A stretch of 64,000 nucleotides of DNA from Enterococcus sp. BWB1-3 (GTDB taxonomy: Bacteria; Bacillota; Bacilli; Lactobacillales; Enterococcaceae). Position 1 is the stretch's first letter. Every line of letters begins with the position of its first letter. The notes beneath the pieces were generated by a model, which was not told the origin of the DNA, did not search any database, and was given only the letters and a program-made list of their open reading frames with translations. The DNA is taken from positions 168,732 through 232,731 of the forward strand of contig NZ_JADOEP010000003.1 in the NCBI RefSeq assembly GCF_016745275.1, in the 5' to 3' direction. The translations under genes were made by a program, and so were the position numbers. Below, piece by piece: positions 62,823 to 64,000 of the stretch.

Positions 62823-63840
62823 GTTAAAAGCAGGGTTTACTACACTTATTCTTTTTAGTGGACTTCTATTATTTCTTGTGGTGGGTAGCTTCTCTGAACC
62901 AACGTTAGGCAGTCATACATCCTCCTCACAAGCTTTACCTGCATCAGTTTTACGATGGGAAGAAGATGTCCGAAAAGAAGCAGAAAAAAACAACATTTCC
63001 GAAGCAGTCTCTTACTTACTGGGAATCATTATAATTGAATCAGGTGGAAATGCCGAACAGTATCCAGATATTTTTCAATGTAGCAAGTCACAAGGCTGGG
63101 CACCAAATACCATCAGTGATCCACAACAGTCCATCGAAGTTGGGGTGAAGTATTTTGCGGAGCTTTGGAAGTCTCACCGTGATTATGACCTACTGAACAT
63201 CTGCCAAGCCTACAACTACGGTAGTGGCTATTTATCCTTTTGTGAGCCTACTTATTCATTAGAAACAGCTATTGCCTTTTCCAAGAAACAAGCGAATGGA
63301 AAACAAGTCTCCTATATTAATCCAATCGCTAGGCAACTAGGTTATTCTTATCGCTATGCTTATGGCAACATGTTTTATAGTCAGTTGATTCAGCAATACC
63401 TCGCCTCGTCTTCTGATACATCAAGTGGAAATAATTCAGCCCTTGTTTCTGCGGCATTAAAGGAATTATCCGAAGGGAGCCATCAAGGAGGAACGAAATA
63501 TTGGCAATGGTATGGTTTTGGTGGACGAGTAGAATGGTGTGCAGTGTTTGTTTCATACTGCGCCAATCAAGCAAAGCTTCTATTAGAAAAATTTGCCTAT
63601 TGTCCTACAGGAATCAGTAATTTTAAAGCGAAGAATCAGTGGTTTGGAAAAGACCAAGTAAAAGAAGGATTGGTGATTTTCTTTGATTGGAATGGCGATT
63701 CAGTTAGCGATCATGTAGGCATTGTAGAAAAAGTAGATGGGGATACCGTCCACACAATCGAAGGCAATTCAGGAGATATCATTGCGAAGCGAACCTATGA
63801 AAAAAACAGTATTTATATTATGGGTTATGGTTCCTTATAA
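62815..63840 (+). CDS. Tn916 Orf14/CwlT-like bifunctional cell-wall hydrolase
   Basis: Locally opens peptidoglycan for conjugation. The 341 residues have an N-terminal membrane anchor or signal (about 5-25), a lysozyme-like domain (about 45-200, SYLLGIIIIESGGNAEQYPD with the catalytic Glu, then SIEVGVKYFAELW and QAYNYGSGY) and a CHAP-type amidase/endopeptidase (about 215-341, EWCAVFVSYCA with the Cys, SDHVGIVEKV with the His, IEGNSGD). Tn916 Orf14 ends in an NlpC/P60 domain, so the CHAP end is a variant. ATG 62815 is chosen for the overlap with the upstream frame. No other transfer genes are intact in the window. Confidence 0.88.
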   Translation: MNKLKAGFTTLILFSGLLLFLVVGSFSEPTLGSHTSSSQALPASVLRWEEDVRKEAEKNNISEAVSYLLGIIIIESGGNAEQYPDIFQCSKSQGWAPNTISDPQQSIEVGVKYFAELWKSHRDYDLLNICQAYNYGSGYLSFCEPTYSLETAIAFSKKQANGKQVSYINPIARQLGYSYRYAYGNMFYSQLIQQYLASSSDTSSGNNSALVSAALKELSEGSHQGGTKYWQWYGFGGRVEWCAVFVSYCANQAKLLLEKFAYCPTGISNFKAKNQWFGKDQVKEGLVIFFDWNGDSVSDHVGIVEKVDGDTVHTIEGNSGDIIAKRTYEKNSIYIMGYGSL

Positions 63841-63847
63841 AAAAAAG

Positions 63848-63897
63848 AGTGTGGGACAATAGTCAGAAAAAAATCTGATTATTGTCCCACTTTTTTT
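63848..63897 (+). terminator. Strong terminator after the CwlT-like gene
   Basis: AGTGTGGGACAATAGTCAGA (63848-63867) pairs with 63874-63892 with one bulge, followed by seven T residues. It may also mark the end of the adjoining insertion sequence. Confidence 0.85.
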
Positions 63898-63973
63898 GAT
63901 TTTAAGGTATACAAAAAGCACACGACCTTATAAGATTAAAGTGACTAAACTCAACCAAAAAGGAGTGTGCCTT

Positions 63974-64000
63974 ATGTTTAAAAATTATACCATTAATCAA
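63974..64000 (+). CDS. IS1182-family transposase, first nine codons
   Basis: ATG at 63974 with AAAAGGAG upstream starts MFKNYTINQ, which matches the beginning of IS1182-family transposases of enterococci and lactobacilli (MFKxYxMNQ...). The rest lies beyond the window. The nearly identical family of the remnant at 53090-53480 supports the reading. Confidence 0.55.

Overview
The window reads as chromosomal DNA of a low-GC Firmicute of the order Lactobacillales, most likely an Enterococcus or close relative. The evidence is gene order and protein style: gmk-rpoZ-priA-def-fmt-rsmB-stp-prkC-rsgA-rpe-thiN, then ymfF-ymfH-ymfI-rodZ-pgsA, an Orf14-like conjugation hydrolase, strong AGGAGG ribosome binding sites and many extended -10 promoters. 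No rRNA, tRNA or CRISPR array was seen.

1-16 kb (minus strand): a housekeeping block for GMP kinase, RNA polymerase omega, primosome, formyl-Met processing, 16S rRNA methylation, the PASTA kinase/phosphatase pair, ribosome assembly GTPase RsgA, pentose epimerase and thiamine pyrophosphokinase (cut by the left edge). Upstream lie a small unknown protein, a 39-bp minisatellite, and a yicC-ydbC-patatin operon. 16-25 kb: a two-domain VOC protein with an operator-like dyad, D,D-carboxypeptidase dacA preceded by four 115-bp tandem repeats, pgsA, rodZ, a decayed ymfI and the M16 pair ymfH/ymfF. 25-35 kb: mscL, serC-serA-DUF1015 behind a PurBox-like promoter, proBA, a PHP phosphatase, a GNAT protein, and a MerR regulator divergent from a PRD-only protein whose promoter has the MerR 19-bp spacer and dyad.

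35-54 kb: a YfhO-type membrane protein, an IS3 remnant, a DAACS transporter, and a ureide (purine ring) catabolic island: MFS transporter, pucG, divergent pucR, and the minus-strand operon allC-allE-allD-fdrA-DUF1116-DUF2877-arcC. Allantoate would become ureidoglycine (AllC), then oxalurate either by AllE plus AllD or directly by PucG. The FdrA/DUF1116/DUF2877 proteins would split oxalurate to oxamate and carbamoyl phosphate, and ArcC would make ATP. No allantoinase is present here. Three cre-like sites lie before the MFS gene, pucG/pucR and allC. Transposase debris flanks the island.

54-64 kb: a candidate small RNA, a UbiB-like kinase, a run of three minus-strand terminators, an unrecognised 711-residue coiled-coil protein, a TMEM175-like channel, small membrane proteins, a Nudix hydrolase, then mobile-element debris (IS30, group II intron), a conjugative-element cell-wall hydrolase and the first codons of an IS1182-like transposase.
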